A stretch of DNA of 58,887 nucleotides from Lachnospiraceae bacterium (GCA_022766905.1 JALEPU010000069.1:1-58887), one strand, 5' to 3'; positions 1 through 9,293 are shown, counted from the first letter of the stretch. The notes: a model not told the origin generated them from the letters alone. Numbers and translations: made by a program.

Positions 1-268
1 CTTTCCCGCTCCGCCCATGCTCACAGTATTCTTCGTAAACCTCCTGCACGGTCATGCGGTGCCTCGGCTTCTCATTCAGCTTTGCTTCAAAGTCTATCAT
101 GGCAAGCTGCCTTGCTCTGATTGCCGCCTTCTGGCTTTTCATCACATTGCCGTCTGCGTCTTTTGTACCTTTTCTGTTGACGCGTTTTCCGTCAATCGTT
201 CTTGTGAATCGCCACGCCCAGTTTCCATTTTCTAACTGATAAACGCCCATGTTATAGTGTTCCGCCAT
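1..268 (-). CDS. Tyrosine recombinase/integrase, N-terminal part (cut by window edge)
   Basis: The gene starts at ATG 268-266, 6 to 7 bases after an AGGAGG site, and runs off the left edge, so only about 89 residues are visible. The protein begins MAEHYNMGVYQLENGNW and continues with an arm-type DNA-binding region (WRFTRTIDGKRV, then a basic stretch with KSQKAAIRARQLA) and the start of a SAM-like core-binding domain (MTVQEVYEEYCEHG). This order is typical of integrases of conjugative elements and prophages in Firmicutes. The catalytic domain is outside the window, so the assignment rests on the N-terminal pattern. It implies that an integrated element lies to the left, with its end near or within 269-630. 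Confidence 0.75.
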   Translation of the reverse strand, partial: MAEHYNMGVYQLENGNWAWRFTRTIDGKRVNRKGTKDADGNVMKSQKAAIRARQLAMIDFEAKLNEKPRHRMTVQEVYEEYCEHGRSGK

Positions 269-630
269 GTGTTCTCCTCCTTAAGACACTTGCGGGACAC
301 TTTTTTCTATGTTATTATCCTTTTGGAGCGGGACACATGATGTCCTAATCTGAATACGAAAAACGCTGAAATATCAAGCCTTCCGAAGATGCGAGCGAAG
401 CGAAGCATCTTATGAGATGGCTCGCGACGAGGCTCGTCACGGAAAAGCATTCGCTGGTCTGTTAAAGAGATACTTTGGCTAAGCTACAAGCCATGCAATA
501 AAAGAAAAGTCACACCTGGGGGAGCTTGCTCACCGTAAGGTGTGGCTTTTTCTTTTATTATACGGCGACAGCCGTCCAGCGAGACGCAGCACAGCGGAGT
601 CGAGATGGTGCATGGCTTGTAGTTCCCTAC
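269..630. other. Non-coding structured stretch beside the integrase; possible element edge
   Basis: I see no credible gene in this 362-base gap. It contains a perfect 14-bp inverted repeat, CTACAAGCCATGCA at 484-497 and its complement at 609-622. Nested inside is a longer imperfect pair: 498-517 against 538-558, whose core AGGTGTGGC plus T-run looks like a terminator reading rightward. A third hairpin, GATGC...GCATC, lies near 380-401. Lying just upstream of an integrase start, the region could hold the recombination site or an excision-control region. This is inference. Confidence 0.4.
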
Positions 631-942
631 TTATACCTTATACCCGCCAGATTCAGCAAGATGGGTAAATGAAATACCAACTACATGTTCTACCCGATCT
701 GCCCAGTCTACTAAATAATTCGTCGATGTACGCACTTCTTCAAGAGAACTTTCCAAATTGTCCATACGATTCTCTAATGACTCTACCCTGCAGTTCAAAG
801 TCTCAACGTTAACTTTCAAAATCTGCACGTCATCTTTCAAAGATTGCACGTCATCTTTCAAAGACTGCACGTCATCTTTTACCGGAGCTATCTCCGACCG
901 AATAATCTGCGATATCGCCTGTAAATCTTCTTGTGATAACAT
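631..942 (-). CDS. Small coiled-coil protein with heptad repeats
   Basis: A 103-residue acidic protein starting MLSQEDLQAISQIIRSEI, with a clear AGGAGGG site before the ATG at 942. Residues about 20-70 form a regular heptad pattern (VKDDVQSL repeated, then VNVETLNCRVESLENRMDNL), which predicts a parallel coiled coil. A short C-terminal part (VDWADRVEHVVGISF) follows. There is no signal peptide or membrane segment. Similar short coiled-coil proteins are common in Lachnospiraceae, but I know of no defined function. It lies between the integrase edge and queA and may belong to either side. Confidence 0.65.
   Translation of the reverse strand: MLSQEDLQAISQIIRSEIAPVKDDVQSLKDDVQSLKDDVQILKVNVETLNCRVESLENRMDNLESSLEEVRTSTNYLVDWADRVEHVVGISFTHLAESGGYKV
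813..875 (-). repeat. Three tandem 21-bp units coding for heptads
   Basis: Units at 813-833, 834-854 and 855-875 each read CTTTCAAA then GCACGTCAT with one or two changes. Every unit codes for one seven-residue heptad (KDDVQSL type), so loss or gain of a unit keeps the reading frame. Confidence 0.85.
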
Positions 943-1086
943 AACATTCCCTCCTTTCGTATCAATCTCTTCATCCTTTTCTCTTTTGTAATAAATATAT
1001 CATATCTGATGACAAATCATATTTCAAGAGTAAAATGTAAGAAAATATAATTTATGGAATATTATGTTAAGTAGAAATACATTTTT

Positions 1087-2127
1087 CTATTGTTGCGTGT
1101 TTATGATCAGCATAGCATCGCCAAAAGAGAAAAATCTGTATCTTTCTTTTACTGCTTCTTCATATGCTGCCAGAACATGTTCCCTTCCGGCGAGGGCTGA
1201 TACCAGCATAAGAAGAGTGGATTCGGGAAGATGGAAATTGGTAATTAAGCCATCGATTACTTTAAACCGGTAGCCCGGATAGATAAAAATCTCTGTCCAA
1301 CCGCTTTTTGCCTGAATATGGCCATCTTCATCGGCTGCTGATTCCAACGTTCTGGTACTCGTTGTCCCAACAGAAATGATTCTTCCTCCTTTTGCTTTGG
1401 TTTCATTGATTTTTTTTGCTTCCTCTTCCTCAATGCGATAAAACTCGGAATGCATGTGGTGATCCAACACATTTTCCACCTTTACAGGACGGAAGGTGCC
1501 CAGACCGACATGAAGGGTTACATGGGCAATCGTAACTCCCATTTCTTCAATTTCTTTTAATAATTCTTTGGTAAAATGAAGTCCTGCGGTAGGAGCTGCT
1601 GCCGATCCTTCATGTTTTGCATAGACCGTCTGATATCGGTTCTTATCTTCCAGCTGGTGAGTAATATATGGCGGCAGAGGCATCTGGCCTAAACGATCCA
1701 ATACTTCTTCAAAGATTCCTTCGTACTCAAAATGAATCAGCCGGTTTCCTTCTTCAACTACTTCCTGTACTTCTCCGATCAGTTCTCCTTCACCAAAGAC
1801 GATCCGGGTTCCGGGACGGGCTTTCTTTCCTGGTTTTACAAGAGTTTCCCACACATCATTTTCTTTCCTTTTCAACAAAAGAACTTCAATCTTTGCTCCT
1901 GTCCCTTCTCTCTCTCCGATTAAACGGGCCGGAATTACTTTCGTGTCATTAATCACCAGACAGTCTCCTGGTTTTAAGTATTCTTTGATGTCCCGGAAAT
2001 GGCGGTGGACCGTCTTTCCTGTCTCTTTGTCCAGCACCAGCAGTCTGGATGCGCTGCGGTCCGAAAGAGGATCCTGGGCAATCAGTTCTTCCGGCAAATC
2101 AAAGGTAAAATCTGTTACTTTCATCAT
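1087..2127 (-). CDS. queA: S-adenosylmethionine:tRNA ribosyltransferase-isomerase QueA
   Basis: QueA transfers the ribosyl part of SAM to preQ1 at position 34 of GUN-anticodon tRNAs, giving epoxyqueuosine in the cytoplasm. The 346-residue length matches the family. The N-terminus ([16 protein letters not shown]) and the blocks [33 protein letters not shown] and [18 protein letters not shown] are hallmark QueA segments. The ATG at 2127 has AAGGAG 8 bases upstream; a second ATG three bases inside is also possible. It lies 34 bases after nrdR on the same strand and is probably co-transcribed with it. No preQ1 switch fits in the short gap. Confidence 0.97.
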   Translation of the reverse strand: MMKVTDFTFDLPEELIAQDPLSDRSASRLLVLDKETGKTVHRHFRDIKEYLKPGDCLVINDTKVIPARLIGEREGTGAKIEVLLLKRKENDVWETLVKPGKKARPGTRIVFGEGELIGEVQEVVEEGNRLIHFEYEGIFEEVLDRLGQMPLPPYITHQLEDKNRYQTVYAKHEGSAAAPTAGLHFTKELLKEIEEMGVTIAHVTLHVGLGTFRPVKVENVLDHHMHSEFYRIEEEEAKKINETKAKGGRIISVGTTSTRTLESAADEDGHIQAKSGWTEIFIYPGYRFKVIDGLITNFHLPESTLLMLVSALAGREHVLAAYEEAVKERYRFFSFGDAMLIINTQQ

Positions 2128-2161
2128 CTTACAAACTCCTTATACATAGAAATTGGACAGC

Positions 2162-2617
2162 TTATTTGCTGTCCAGCATCTTTTTCAATTCATCCATAAA
2201 GGTACTAACATCTTTAAACTCCCTGTAGACAGAAGCAAAACGAACATATGCGACCTCTTCCAGATCTTTCAACTTGTCCATTACAATTTCGCCAATCTGG
2301 CTGCTGGCTACTTCTTTCTGTTCCAGGTTGAAAATCTCTGTCTCAATGGCATCCACTGTTTTTTCAATCTGTTCAATGGAAACCGGTCTTTTGTGACAAG
2401 AACTCATAATTCCGGCTTCAATCTTAGAACGGTCATATGGTTCTCTTGTCTTATCTTTCTTTATTACGGTCAGTGGAATCGTCTCAACTTTCTCATAAGT
2501 TGTAAAACGTTTTCCACATTCATCACACTGTCTCCTTCTCCGAATGGAATTATTATCGTCAGCCGGTCTGGAATCAATGACTCTGGAATTATCCCCACCA
2601 CAATACGGACACTTCAT
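2162..2617 (-). CDS. nrdR: Transcriptional repressor NrdR
   Basis: NrdR senses ATP/dATP and represses ribonucleotide reductase genes by binding NrdR boxes. Starting at ATG 2617 the protein is about 151 residues, the usual length. A longer reading frame begins 21 residues upstream, but MKCPYCGG is the conserved family start. Seen: an N-terminal zinc ribbon (CPYCGG near residue 3, CDECGKRF near 31) and an ATP-cone ([16 protein letters not shown] onward). The SVYREFKDV segment near the C-terminus is also conserved. No ribonucleotide reductase gene lies in the window. Confidence 0.97.
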   Translation of the reverse strand: MKCPYCGGDNSRVIDSRPADDNNSIRRRRQCDECGKRFTTYEKVETIPLTVIKKDKTREPYDRSKIEAGIMSSCHKRPVSIEQIEKTVDAIETEIFNLEQKEVASSQIGEIVMDKLKDLEEVAYVRFASVYREFKDVSTFMDELKKMLDSK

Positions 2618-2686
2618 ATCTTTCGCCTCTCTTCTTTCAGGTTTGCTCTTATTATAAATAGAACACTCCGAAAAGGTCAAGCATTT

Positions 2687-2947
2687 TTAGTCTTTTCCTT
2701 TCTGATATGCCTTTTTTGTCTCAATATCGACCAGAAGGATGTCATCCCCAATCCTTACGATCTGATTCCAGCATATGACAAACTCAGGAGATTTGCCAAA
2801 ACATCCACAGAATTTACCCGGCCCCGGCACATACAATTTACACACTTTTCCTGTCATAACGTCTATTTCCAGATCTGCTACATAGCCAAGTCTTTTTCCG
2901 TCTTTACAATTGATTACCTCTTTTTTCGAAAGCTCCCAAAAACGCAT
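2687..2947 (-). CDS. YlmC/YmxH-family PRC-barrel protein
   Basis: An 86-residue protein beginning MRFWELSKKEVINCKDGKRL. It is a single PRC-barrel fold: DGKRLGYVADLEID, then GKVCKLYVPG, then WNQIVRIGDDILLVDI. YlmC/YmxH proteins are widespread in spore formers and often annotated as sporulation-related, but their biochemical role is unclear. It lies just upstream of nrdR on the same strand. The PGPGKFCGCFG insert contains two cysteines, which could be redox or metal linked, though nothing else supports that. Confidence 0.85.
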   Translation of the reverse strand: MRFWELSKKEVINCKDGKRLGYVADLEIDVMTGKVCKLYVPGPGKFCGCFGKSPEFVICWNQIVRIGDDILLVDIETKKAYQKGKD

Positions 2948-3062
2948 GGCCGGACTCCTTTTTCTTTATCCTATGCGACCTTCCAATTTTTCGTGCGCTT
3001 CCTTTTGTTCTTCCATGGATTACTTTTCCTACTTTATCTATTATTTTTTATATTTTTCCTGA

Positions 3063-3998
3063 TTATTCATATTCCTGCTGCCGAAGCCATAAGAGAAGAT
3101 TTTTCAATACGGTCTTCTTATCGTCCTCCTGGATTAATACATGCCGGTCTCCTTCATATAACTGAAGAGTTACGTTGGAGCATCCTGCTTTTACCATTTT
3201 GCGATAAACTTCTTTTACTCCTCTTCCGTACTGGCCTACCGGATCTTCCGTTCCGGCCATTAAAAGATAAGGCAGCTGTTTTGGAATCTTTTTGTACCAG
3301 CTTTTATGAGAAATATAGTAAACCAGATAATTCAGATCCAGGAAGCCGCTCAGCGTAAAAATAAAGCTGTTTCGCTCATCTGTAACATAATTTTTCCGAA
3401 AGTCCTCATTATGGCACAGCCAGGAAAAATCATCCTTTTCCTCCCGATAACGAACATTATAGGCTCCGAATGCCATCCAGTTGATCCATTTGCTTCTGTA
3501 ATGACCGCCGCGAATTTTTTTGTATACCTTCAAGATACCAAGGGTTCCTACCATACCGGGAAGACTTCCGCTTGTGCCCAGATAAATGGCTCCATTTATG
3601 GTATCTCCATACAGTTCTGTGTAAACTCTGGCGATAAAAGATCCCATACTGTGTCCTAACAGGTAGCAGGGAATGCCCGGATATTCTTTTCTGACATAAC
3701 TGTTCAGTTTCTTAACATCTTTTACCAGACAAAGCCATCCTTCTTTCGGTGCAAAATATCCATAATCTTTGGGTGAACTGATCGAATTGCCATGACCTAA
3801 ATGATCATTTCCGCAAACCAGAAAACCATGGTCACAAAGATATGTAATCAGCTCCTCATACATTTCCATATATTCACACATTCCATGACTGATCTGGACA
3901 ATACCGGAAATGTCATTTTCCGGTTCATAAATATAATATTGGATTCGATTTTTCCCATTGCTGCTTTTAAATGTTCCTGTATATTTTTGAAAAGCCAT
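3063..3998 (-). CDS. Alpha/beta hydrolase, monoacylglycerol-lipase/lysophospholipase type
   Basis: A 311-residue cytosolic serine hydrolase without a signal peptide. The nucleophile elbow is GHSMGS near residue 115. The HG oxyanion segment (VQISHGMCEYMEMY) lies near residue 38, the acid is likely in AGTEDPVGQYG near 248, and the histidine in GDRHVLIQE near 284. The order matches the Hydrolase_4 family, which cleaves monoacylglycerols or lysophospholipids. The natural substrate cannot be read from the sequence. The gene is isolated, with the convergent-facing Rnf terminator region downstream. Confidence 0.85.
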   Translation of the reverse strand: MAFQKYTGTFKSSNGKNRIQYYIYEPENDISGIVQISHGMCEYMEMYEELITYLCDHGFLVCGNDHLGHGNSISSPKDYGYFAPKEGWLCLVKDVKKLNSYVRKEYPGIPCYLLGHSMGSFIARVYTELYGDTINGAIYLGTSGSLPGMVGTLGILKVYKKIRGGHYRSKWINWMAFGAYNVRYREEKDDFSWLCHNEDFRKNYVTDERNSFIFTLSGFLDLNYLVYYISHKSWYKKIPKQLPYLLMAGTEDPVGQYGRGVKEVYRKMVKAGCSNVTLQLYEGDRHVLIQEDDKKTVLKNLLLWLRQQEYE

Positions 3999-4136
3999 CT
4001 TCCTACCTCCGATACTTTCCTGTTATTTCATTCCAATTTTCAAACCTCATTATAGTTCTTCTTTTGAAAGATTGCAATCTGAAAACAAGAAAACAAATTT
4101 ACTGACTTTTACGGAGGTAGTCAGATATGTTTTTGC

Positions 4137-4174
4137 AAAAAAAATGACGAAACATTGTTTGATATGTTTCGTCA
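4137..4174 (-). terminator. Rho-independent terminator of the rnf operon
   Basis: TGACGAAACA at 4145-4154 pairs with TGTTTCGTCA at 4165-4174. On the minus strand the stem is followed by a run of T (A at 4137-4144 on plus). It lies 25 bases after the rnfB stop. Confidence 0.9.
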
Positions 4175-4198
4175 CTTTTTCTTTTATTATGATCTAAA

Positions 4199-4999
4199 TT
4201 ATGCCTGCATTTTAATAATCTTTGCAGGACATTTTTCTGCACATTTTCCGCAGCCGGTACACTTGGTCTGATCGATATGGGCATTATTATTTTCTACGGT
4301 AATAGCGCCATATTCACAGACTCTGGTACACATCTTACATCCGATACAACCTTCCTGACAGACTGCCTTTACATCTTTACCGAACTCCTTGGAGCTACAT
4401 TGTACTGCGTACTTTGCATCATAAGGAATCAGTTCGATTAAGGCTTTTGGACAGGTTGCCACGCATTTTCCGCAGGCAACACATTTTTCTTTGTCTACGA
4501 GGGCAATGCCGTCTACAATATGAATGGCATCAAAATCACAGGCTTTGACACAGCTGCCAAATCCGGTACATCCAAAGGTACATGCCTTAGGTCCTGCTCC
4601 TGGAGCGGTCATCGCTGCTACACAGTCCTGAATACCGTTGTATTCATATTTTGTTTTTGCTTTTTCACAGGTGCCGGCACATTTTACATAGGCTACCTGT
4701 TTGACAGAATCACCTGCTGCCACTCCCATGACTTCACCAATCTGAGCTGCCACGTTAGGACCACCGACCGGACAGGCACCAACAGGAGCTTCTCCTGCTG
4801 CAATTGCCTTTGCAAGGGCGTCACATCCGGCAAAACCACAGCCACCGCAGTTATTGCCAGGAAGTAATTCTCTGACTGCAACTTCTTTTTCATCCACAGG
4901 AACTTTAAACTTTTCTGAAGCGATACCAAGGAGGAGACCAATTACGAGGCCTGTTCCGCCTACTACCGCCGCAGCTAAAATAATTGCTGTTACGTTCAT
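4199..4999 (-). CDS. rnfB: Rnf complex subunit RnfB (iron-sulfur protein)
   Basis: RnfB takes electrons from ferredoxin and passes them through the membrane complex to NAD, coupled to Na+ or H+ export. The 266-residue protein has one N-terminal membrane helix (VTAIILAAAVVGGTGLVIG) and the RnfB cluster motif GNNCGGCGFAGC near residue 50. It then has a chain of ferredoxin-like clusters: CTGFGSCVKAC, CVACGKCVATCP, CIGCKMCTRVC and CTGCGKCAEKCP. It is the last gene of rnfCDGEAB, 13 bases after rnfA, and is followed by a strong terminator. Confidence 0.97.
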   Translation of the reverse strand: MNVTAIILAAAVVGGTGLVIGLLLGIASEKFKVPVDEKEVAVRELLPGNNCGGCGFAGCDALAKAIAAGEAPVGACPVGGPNVAAQIGEVMGVAAGDSVKQVAYVKCAGTCEKAKTKYEYNGIQDCVAAMTAPGAGPKACTFGCTGFGSCVKACDFDAIHIVDGIALVDKEKCVACGKCVATCPKALIELIPYDAKYAVQCSSKEFGKDVKAVCQEGCIGCKMCTRVCEYGAITVENNNAHIDQTKCTGCGKCAEKCPAKIIKMQA

Positions 5000-5012
5000 T
5001 TGCTATTCCCTC

Positions 5013-5588
5013 CTATATCACACCTGAAAAACCAAAGAAAGCGATGGACATCAGGCCTGCTGTTACTAATACAATCGGCATTCCCTGGAAAGATTCCGGA
5101 ACATCGTTAAATTCCATCTTTTCACGAATACCTGCTAAAATACAGATTGCAATGGTAAATCCAACAGAAATACCAATACCGTTTACTACACTTGTCAGAA
5201 TATTATATGCTTTCTGTACATTTGTAAGAGCTACACCTAATACAGCACAGTTTGTTGTAATCAGCGGAAGATAAACACCAAGTGCCTCATAAAGGGATGG
5301 CATACTCTTCTTTAAGAACATTTCAACGAACTGTACCAGGGCAGCAATGACAAGAATAAATACAATCGTCTGTAAGTAAGTCAGATCTGCTGGTACCAGA
5401 ATAAACTTGTTAATTAATGCTGTGACAAAGGAAGCAATGGTAATAACAAAGATTACGGCAACTCCCATACCGCCGGCAGTCTCAACCTTTTTGGATACGC
5501 CAAGGAACGGGCATAAACCAAGGAACTGGGACAAAACTACGTTGTTTACCACAGCAGAACCAATGGCAATGAGTAATAACTCTTTCAT
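5013..5588 (-). CDS. rnfA: Rnf complex subunit RnfA (membrane)
   Basis: A 191-residue integral membrane protein of the RnfA/NqrE family with about six helices. Seen: the start MKELLLIAIGSAVVNNVVLSQ, the conserved FLGLCPFLGVSKK loop, and TTNCAVLGV, which carries a conserved cysteine. RnfA and RnfE form the inverted pair that holds a buried [2Fe-2S] centre in this family. It lies 11 bases after rnfE in the operon. Confidence 0.97.
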   Translation of the reverse strand: MKELLLIAIGSAVVNNVVLSQFLGLCPFLGVSKKVETAGGMGVAVIFVITIASFVTALINKFILVPADLTYLQTIVFILVIAALVQFVEMFLKKSMPSLYEALGVYLPLITTNCAVLGVALTNVQKAYNILTSVVNGIGISVGFTIAICILAGIREKMEFNDVPESFQGMPIVLVTAGLMSIAFFGFSGVI

Positions 5589-5599
5589 CTTTTCCCCTC

Positions 5600-6298
5600 C
5601 TATTTGTCATCAACGGTTGTATCGAAGAACTTGCCGCTGCAGGAACTATTTCCACAGCTTGCGCAGTCTCCGCATCCGGAATGTTCAACTACTGCTTCTC
5701 CACGTTTCTTCTTGCCGTTCTTTACTTTATTCTGAACAGCAACCAGGCAGGATAATACGAAAAATGCTCCAGGTGCCAGAATAAAGATAGTAGCCGGCTG
5801 AGTCATAAATGGAATCGGACGGTCAAAAATGGTACCTGCACCTAAAAATTCACGAAAAGCTCCGAGAAGGGTAAGGGCAACGGTAAATCCAAGACCCATT
5901 CCAAGGCCGTCAAAAGCAGACTCAATTGGTCCGTTCTTGGAAGCATAGGATTCTGCTCTACCAAGAATGATACAGTTTACAACGATCAGAGGAATATAAA
6001 TACCAAGGCTTGCATTCAGAGATGGTACATAACCTTCCATCAAAAACTGTACGATTGTAACCAGAGACGCGATTACAACGATATAACCCGGAATACGCAC
6101 TCTGTCCGGAATGACTTTACGAAGGGCAGAGATAATCATATTGGAAAATACAAGTACGGCTGTTGTCGCAAGTCCCATACCTGCACCATTAATTGCTGAT
6201 GTTGTTGTGGCGAGGGTAGGACACATACCAAGCATCAGAACAAACGTAGGGTTTTCTTTGATAATACCATTCAGAAGACGTTCTCCTGCTTTATTCAT
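5600..6298 (-). CDS. rnfE: Rnf complex subunit RnfE (membrane)
   Basis: RnfE/NqrD-type membrane subunit, about 232 residues from ATG 6298, whose AGGAGG site lies in the end of rnfG. A longer frame starts at 6343 but lies inside rnfG. Seen: MNKAGERLLNGIIKENPTFV, LGMCPTLATTTSA with the conserved cysteine, and VNCIILGRAESYAS with the second. The C-terminal tail HSGCGDCASCGNSSCSG is unusually cysteine-rich with five Cys in about 17 residues. This tail is beyond the usual RnfE fold and could bind a metal. Confidence 0.96.
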   Translation of the reverse strand: MNKAGERLLNGIIKENPTFVLMLGMCPTLATTTSAINGAGMGLATTAVLVFSNMIISALRKVIPDRVRIPGYIVVIASLVTIVQFLMEGYVPSLNASLGIYIPLIVVNCIILGRAESYASKNGPIESAFDGLGMGLGFTVALTLLGAFREFLGAGTIFDRPIPFMTQPATIFILAPGAFFVLSCLVAVQNKVKNGKKKRGEAVVEHSGCGDCASCGNSSCSGKFFDTTVDDK

Positions 6299-6299
6299 C

Positions 6300-6893
6300 C
6301 TAATTACCTCCTTCCAATGCTTTCGCATAAGCCAGACATGCATTGACTGATTCGGTTACCGCTTTACTGGTAATAGTAGCACCGGAAATCGCATCGATCT
6401 GATTGTCTGCCGTTGCTCCTGTCTTGGTTACTTCAAAAGAATCAACCTGTTTTCCGGCATACTGATTCTTGAAATCATCTTTCTTTGCATTCATACCAAG
6501 GCCGGCTGTATCGTTGATCGTAAGCAGAGAATAACCGTTACAGGTTCCGTCTGCTGTAATACCTACCATTAAAGTAACATCGCCGCCGTAGCTATTCGGG
6601 CTTGTTGCCTGAACGATATAACCTAAATGAGCATCGCTTCCGTCTAAAGCTTCATACACTTCATCCACTGTTACGCCATTGGACTCTACTTCTTTTGCAA
6701 TGCTTTCGTCTACATCCATCTGGTTAAATTTTTCCGCATCTGCAAATACAGCCTGCTGAGACTCTACTTTTGTCTTTTCTTCCTGAACCGCAATCGGTCC
6801 TTTTGTCACTTCATAAACTGCGCCAAGTAAAAGACCTGCCACAAGAGTAATGGCAAATAAGATCAGACAATCTTTCAGAATTCCTTTATTCAT
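6300..6893 (-). CDS. rnfG: Rnf complex subunit RnfG (covalent FMN protein)
   Basis: RnfG carries an FMN bound covalently to a threonine on the outer face of the membrane. From ATG 6893 it has about 197 residues: one N-terminal helix (LKDCLILFAITLVAGLLLG), an extracytoplasmic domain, and the flavinylation motif SGAT within DAISGATITSKAV. The GYSLLTINDTAGLGMNAK block is typical of the FMN-binding domain. The start overlaps the end of rnfD by 8 bases and the stop is one base before the rnfE start, indicating translational coupling. Confidence 0.96.
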   Translation of the reverse strand: MNKGILKDCLILFAITLVAGLLLGAVYEVTKGPIAVQEEKTKVESQQAVFADAEKFNQMDVDESIAKEVESNGVTVDEVYEALDGSDAHLGYIVQATSPNSYGGDVTLMVGITADGTCNGYSLLTINDTAGLGMNAKKDDFKNQYAGKQVDSFEVTKTGATADNQIDAISGATITSKAVTESVNACLAYAKALEGGN

Positions 6894-7833
6894 TCTTTTT
6901 CCCTCCTTTGCCAAATGCAGTCGGGACTGTAAATTTCTCAATCAATGGAACTAACAGGTTGCTGAAGATAATCGCATAGGATACACCTTCTGCTCCGGCA
7001 CCAAAAATACGGAATACACCGGTTAAAATACCAAGGATAATACCAAATACGACTTTACCCTTTTCCGTAATCGGAGAAGTTACATAGTCAGTTGCCATAA
7101 AGAATGCACCTAACATCAGACCGCCTGCAAACAGTTCTGATAAAAGGAAGTTTACATCAAATCCATGTCCGCCGAATAATAAAACAAAGACAGCAAAGGT
7201 TCCGATATAAACACATGGAATGATCGGGCTGATAATCTTCTTGACAATCAGATAAACACCACCGATGATCAGGCAAAGAGCTGATGTCTCACCAATGGTA
7301 CCTGCAGTTCTTCCGATAAATAAGTCTACCCAGTTTACTGTCTCTCCTGCTTTTAACATGGCAAGAGGAGTTGCCATGGTAGTGGCATCAAACTGACTGT
7401 ATGTAAAATTAGTCATCGGTACTGCAAAACTTAATAAAAGGAAACATCTTGCACCCAGTGCCGGGTTCATAAAGTTCTGTCCTAATCCACCAAATAACTG
7501 TTTAACAACAATAATTGCAAAAATACCGCCGATTACGCCAAGCCATAGCGGAGCCTGAGGCGGCAGGTTAAGAGCGAGCAACAGACCGGTAAGAGCTGCA
7601 CTGAAATCACCGATGGTGACTTTTTTGTGCATAAAATGCTGCCATACATACTCTGCGATCACACATGTCGCTACTGTAACTATAATATTCAAAAGAGCAC
7701 TAATTCCAAAATTAAATACACCAAATGCTGTGGCAGGAAGAAGTGCAATAATAACGTCCAGCATAATGCTTTGTGTCGTAGCCTTATCTCTTACATGAGG
7801 ATTGGCTGACACATGATATAATTCCTGATTCAT
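6886..7833 (-). CDS. rnfD: Rnf complex subunit RnfD (membrane, covalent FMN)
   Basis: A 315-residue membrane protein of the RnfD/NqrB family with many hydrophobic helices. The start MNQELYHVSANPHVRDKATT is characteristic. The covalent FMN site is the threonine in TDYVTSPITEKGK, which matches the ApbE recognition pattern. It works with RnfG in electron transfer across the membrane. It lies 14 bases after rnfC and overlaps rnfG. Confidence 0.97.
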   Translation of the reverse strand: MNQELYHVSANPHVRDKATTQSIMLDVIIALLPATAFGVFNFGISALLNIIVTVATCVIAEYVWQHFMHKKVTIGDFSAALTGLLLALNLPPQAPLWLGVIGGIFAIIVVKQLFGGLGQNFMNPALGARCFLLLSFAVPMTNFTYSQFDATTMATPLAMLKAGETVNWVDLFIGRTAGTIGETSALCLIIGGVYLIVKKIISPIIPCVYIGTFAVFVLLFGGHGFDVNFLLSELFAGGLMLGAFFMATDYVTSPITEKGKVVFGIILGILTGVFRIFGAGAEGVSYAIIFSNLLVPLIEKFTVPTAFGKGGKKNE

Positions 7834-7847
7834 TTTACACCTCTCCT

Positions 7848-9164
7848 TTATTTTCTTCTTCTTCTGGCTAAGACTTCTTTACGTCCTGTCTTCATAGACT
7901 GAGTCAGACGACGTTTTGCAGGACAGATATAAGAACAGCATCCGCATTCTACGCATTCTGCTCCGTCCAGTGCTTCAAATTCATCATACTTACCATGATC
8001 AGCAAGAACCGATAATTTTGCCGGAAGTAAATGAGCCGGACAAACGGTACCGCATCGTCCGCAGCGGATACATGCAGATGGCTCATACATGGCTACCTGA
8101 TCTTTAGTAAAGGTAAGTAAAGAGGAAAATGTCTTTCCACATGGAACATCCAGGGAAAACATCGCCATACCCATCATAGGACCGCCGGAAATGACTTTTT
8201 CAGGCTGTGTCTTAAATCCACCTGCTGCTTCTACCAGTTCAGCTGCATTTGTTCCACATCTCACCATAAAGTTTCCAGGATTTGTAATCGCATCTCCTGT
8301 TACGGTTACGACTCTCTGATAAAGAGGTTTGCCTTCTGTGACTGCCTGATGAATTGCAATAGCTGTTGCAACGTTGTCTACAATACAGCCTGCATCTGCA
8401 GGAAGCATGCTGGAATTAATGGAACGTCCTGTTACCGCATAGATCAAAGAACGCTCAGCACCCTGTGGATACTTGGTCTTTAAGGCTGCAACAGAGATTC
8501 TGTCTTCTTTTTCGGTTAATCCTTCCAGTTTCTTAATAGCATCCGGTTTATTATCTTCAATACCGATAACACCCTTTGCATTCGGGAACAGAGAAAGGAT
8601 AATCTTAAGACCGGATATCAGCTGTTCCGGAATCTCCATCATACAGCGGTAGTCTGCTGTAATGTAAGGTTCACATTCTGCTGCATTGATAATGATATAA
8701 TCAATGGCATTCTCATCTTTTGGAGTTAACTTGACATGAGTCGGGAAACCTGCTCCGCCAAGACCTACGATACCAGCTTCTTTTACAGCACCTCGAATCT
8801 CTTCTTTTGACATCTGATCCAGTGGTTTTGTCGTATATTCCACTTCTTCATAGGTTCCGTCATTTTCTACAATAATTGCATTGACCATGCTGCCTGCAGC
8901 AGTCAGTCTTGGTCCGATTGCCTTTACTGTACCGGCTACAGAACTGTGGATATTAGCAGAAACGAAACCACCAGCTTCTGCGATCTTCTGACCTACCAAA
9001 ACTCTGTCACCTTTTTTTACGATTGGTTTGGCAGGAGCACCGATATGCTGGCTTAAAGGATAGACTAATTCTCCCTTTGGAAGATACTCTTTGATCGGCT
9101 GATCCTTGGAGAGTTCTTTTCCATCGTAAGGGTGAAGGCCGCCTTTAAATGTTAATAATCCCAT
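7848..9164 (-). CDS. rnfC: Rnf complex subunit RnfC (NADH/FMN and iron-sulfur)
   Basis: A 438-residue peripheral subunit, the site of NAD reduction. Seen: N-terminal barrel (FKGGLHPYDGKELS), the biotinyl-like IHSSVAGTVKAIG segment, the Complex1_51K-type GLGGAGFPTHVKL nucleotide-binding stretch near residue 134, an SLBB-like region, and two [4Fe-4S] motifs near the C-terminus (CIRCGRCGTVCP and CVECGCCSYICP). It opens the operon, with a promoter about 130 bases upstream. Confidence 0.97.
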   Translation of the reverse strand: MGLLTFKGGLHPYDGKELSKDQPIKEYLPKGELVYPLSQHIGAPAKPIVKKGDRVLVGQKIAEAGGFVSANIHSSVAGTVKAIGPRLTAAGSMVNAIIVENDGTYEEVEYTTKPLDQMSKEEIRGAVKEAGIVGLGGAGFPTHVKLTPKDENAIDYIIINAAECEPYITADYRCMMEIPEQLISGLKIILSLFPNAKGVIGIEDNKPDAIKKLEGLTEKEDRISVAALKTKYPQGAERSLIYAVTGRSINSSMLPADAGCIVDNVATAIAIHQAVTEGKPLYQRVVTVTGDAITNPGNFMVRCGTNAAELVEAAGGFKTQPEKVISGGPMMGMAMFSLDVPCGKTFSSLLTFTKDQVAMYEPSACIRCGRCGTVCPAHLLPAKLSVLADHGKYDEFEALDGAECVECGCCSYICPAKRRLTQSMKTGRKEVLARRRRK

Positions 9165-9293
9165 TCTTCTACCTTCTTTCCTTAGGTTTTCAAAATAGAC
9201 CTGTCAATAGGTTCTAATGTTCTAATATAGAAAGGCCATGTCATCCCTGTCCTCTGTCTTCAGGGTATACACCGCCTTTCTTTATCCTTTATA

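Noticed and set aside
813..875. CRISPR array
   Set aside because: The units are contiguous 21-bp repeats without spacers and lie inside a coding frame.
2153..3358. A 401-residue plus-strand open frame
   Set aside because: It runs opposite to nrdR, the PRC-barrel gene and the hydrolase, which have clear motifs and ribosome sites; its product has no recognisable domain.
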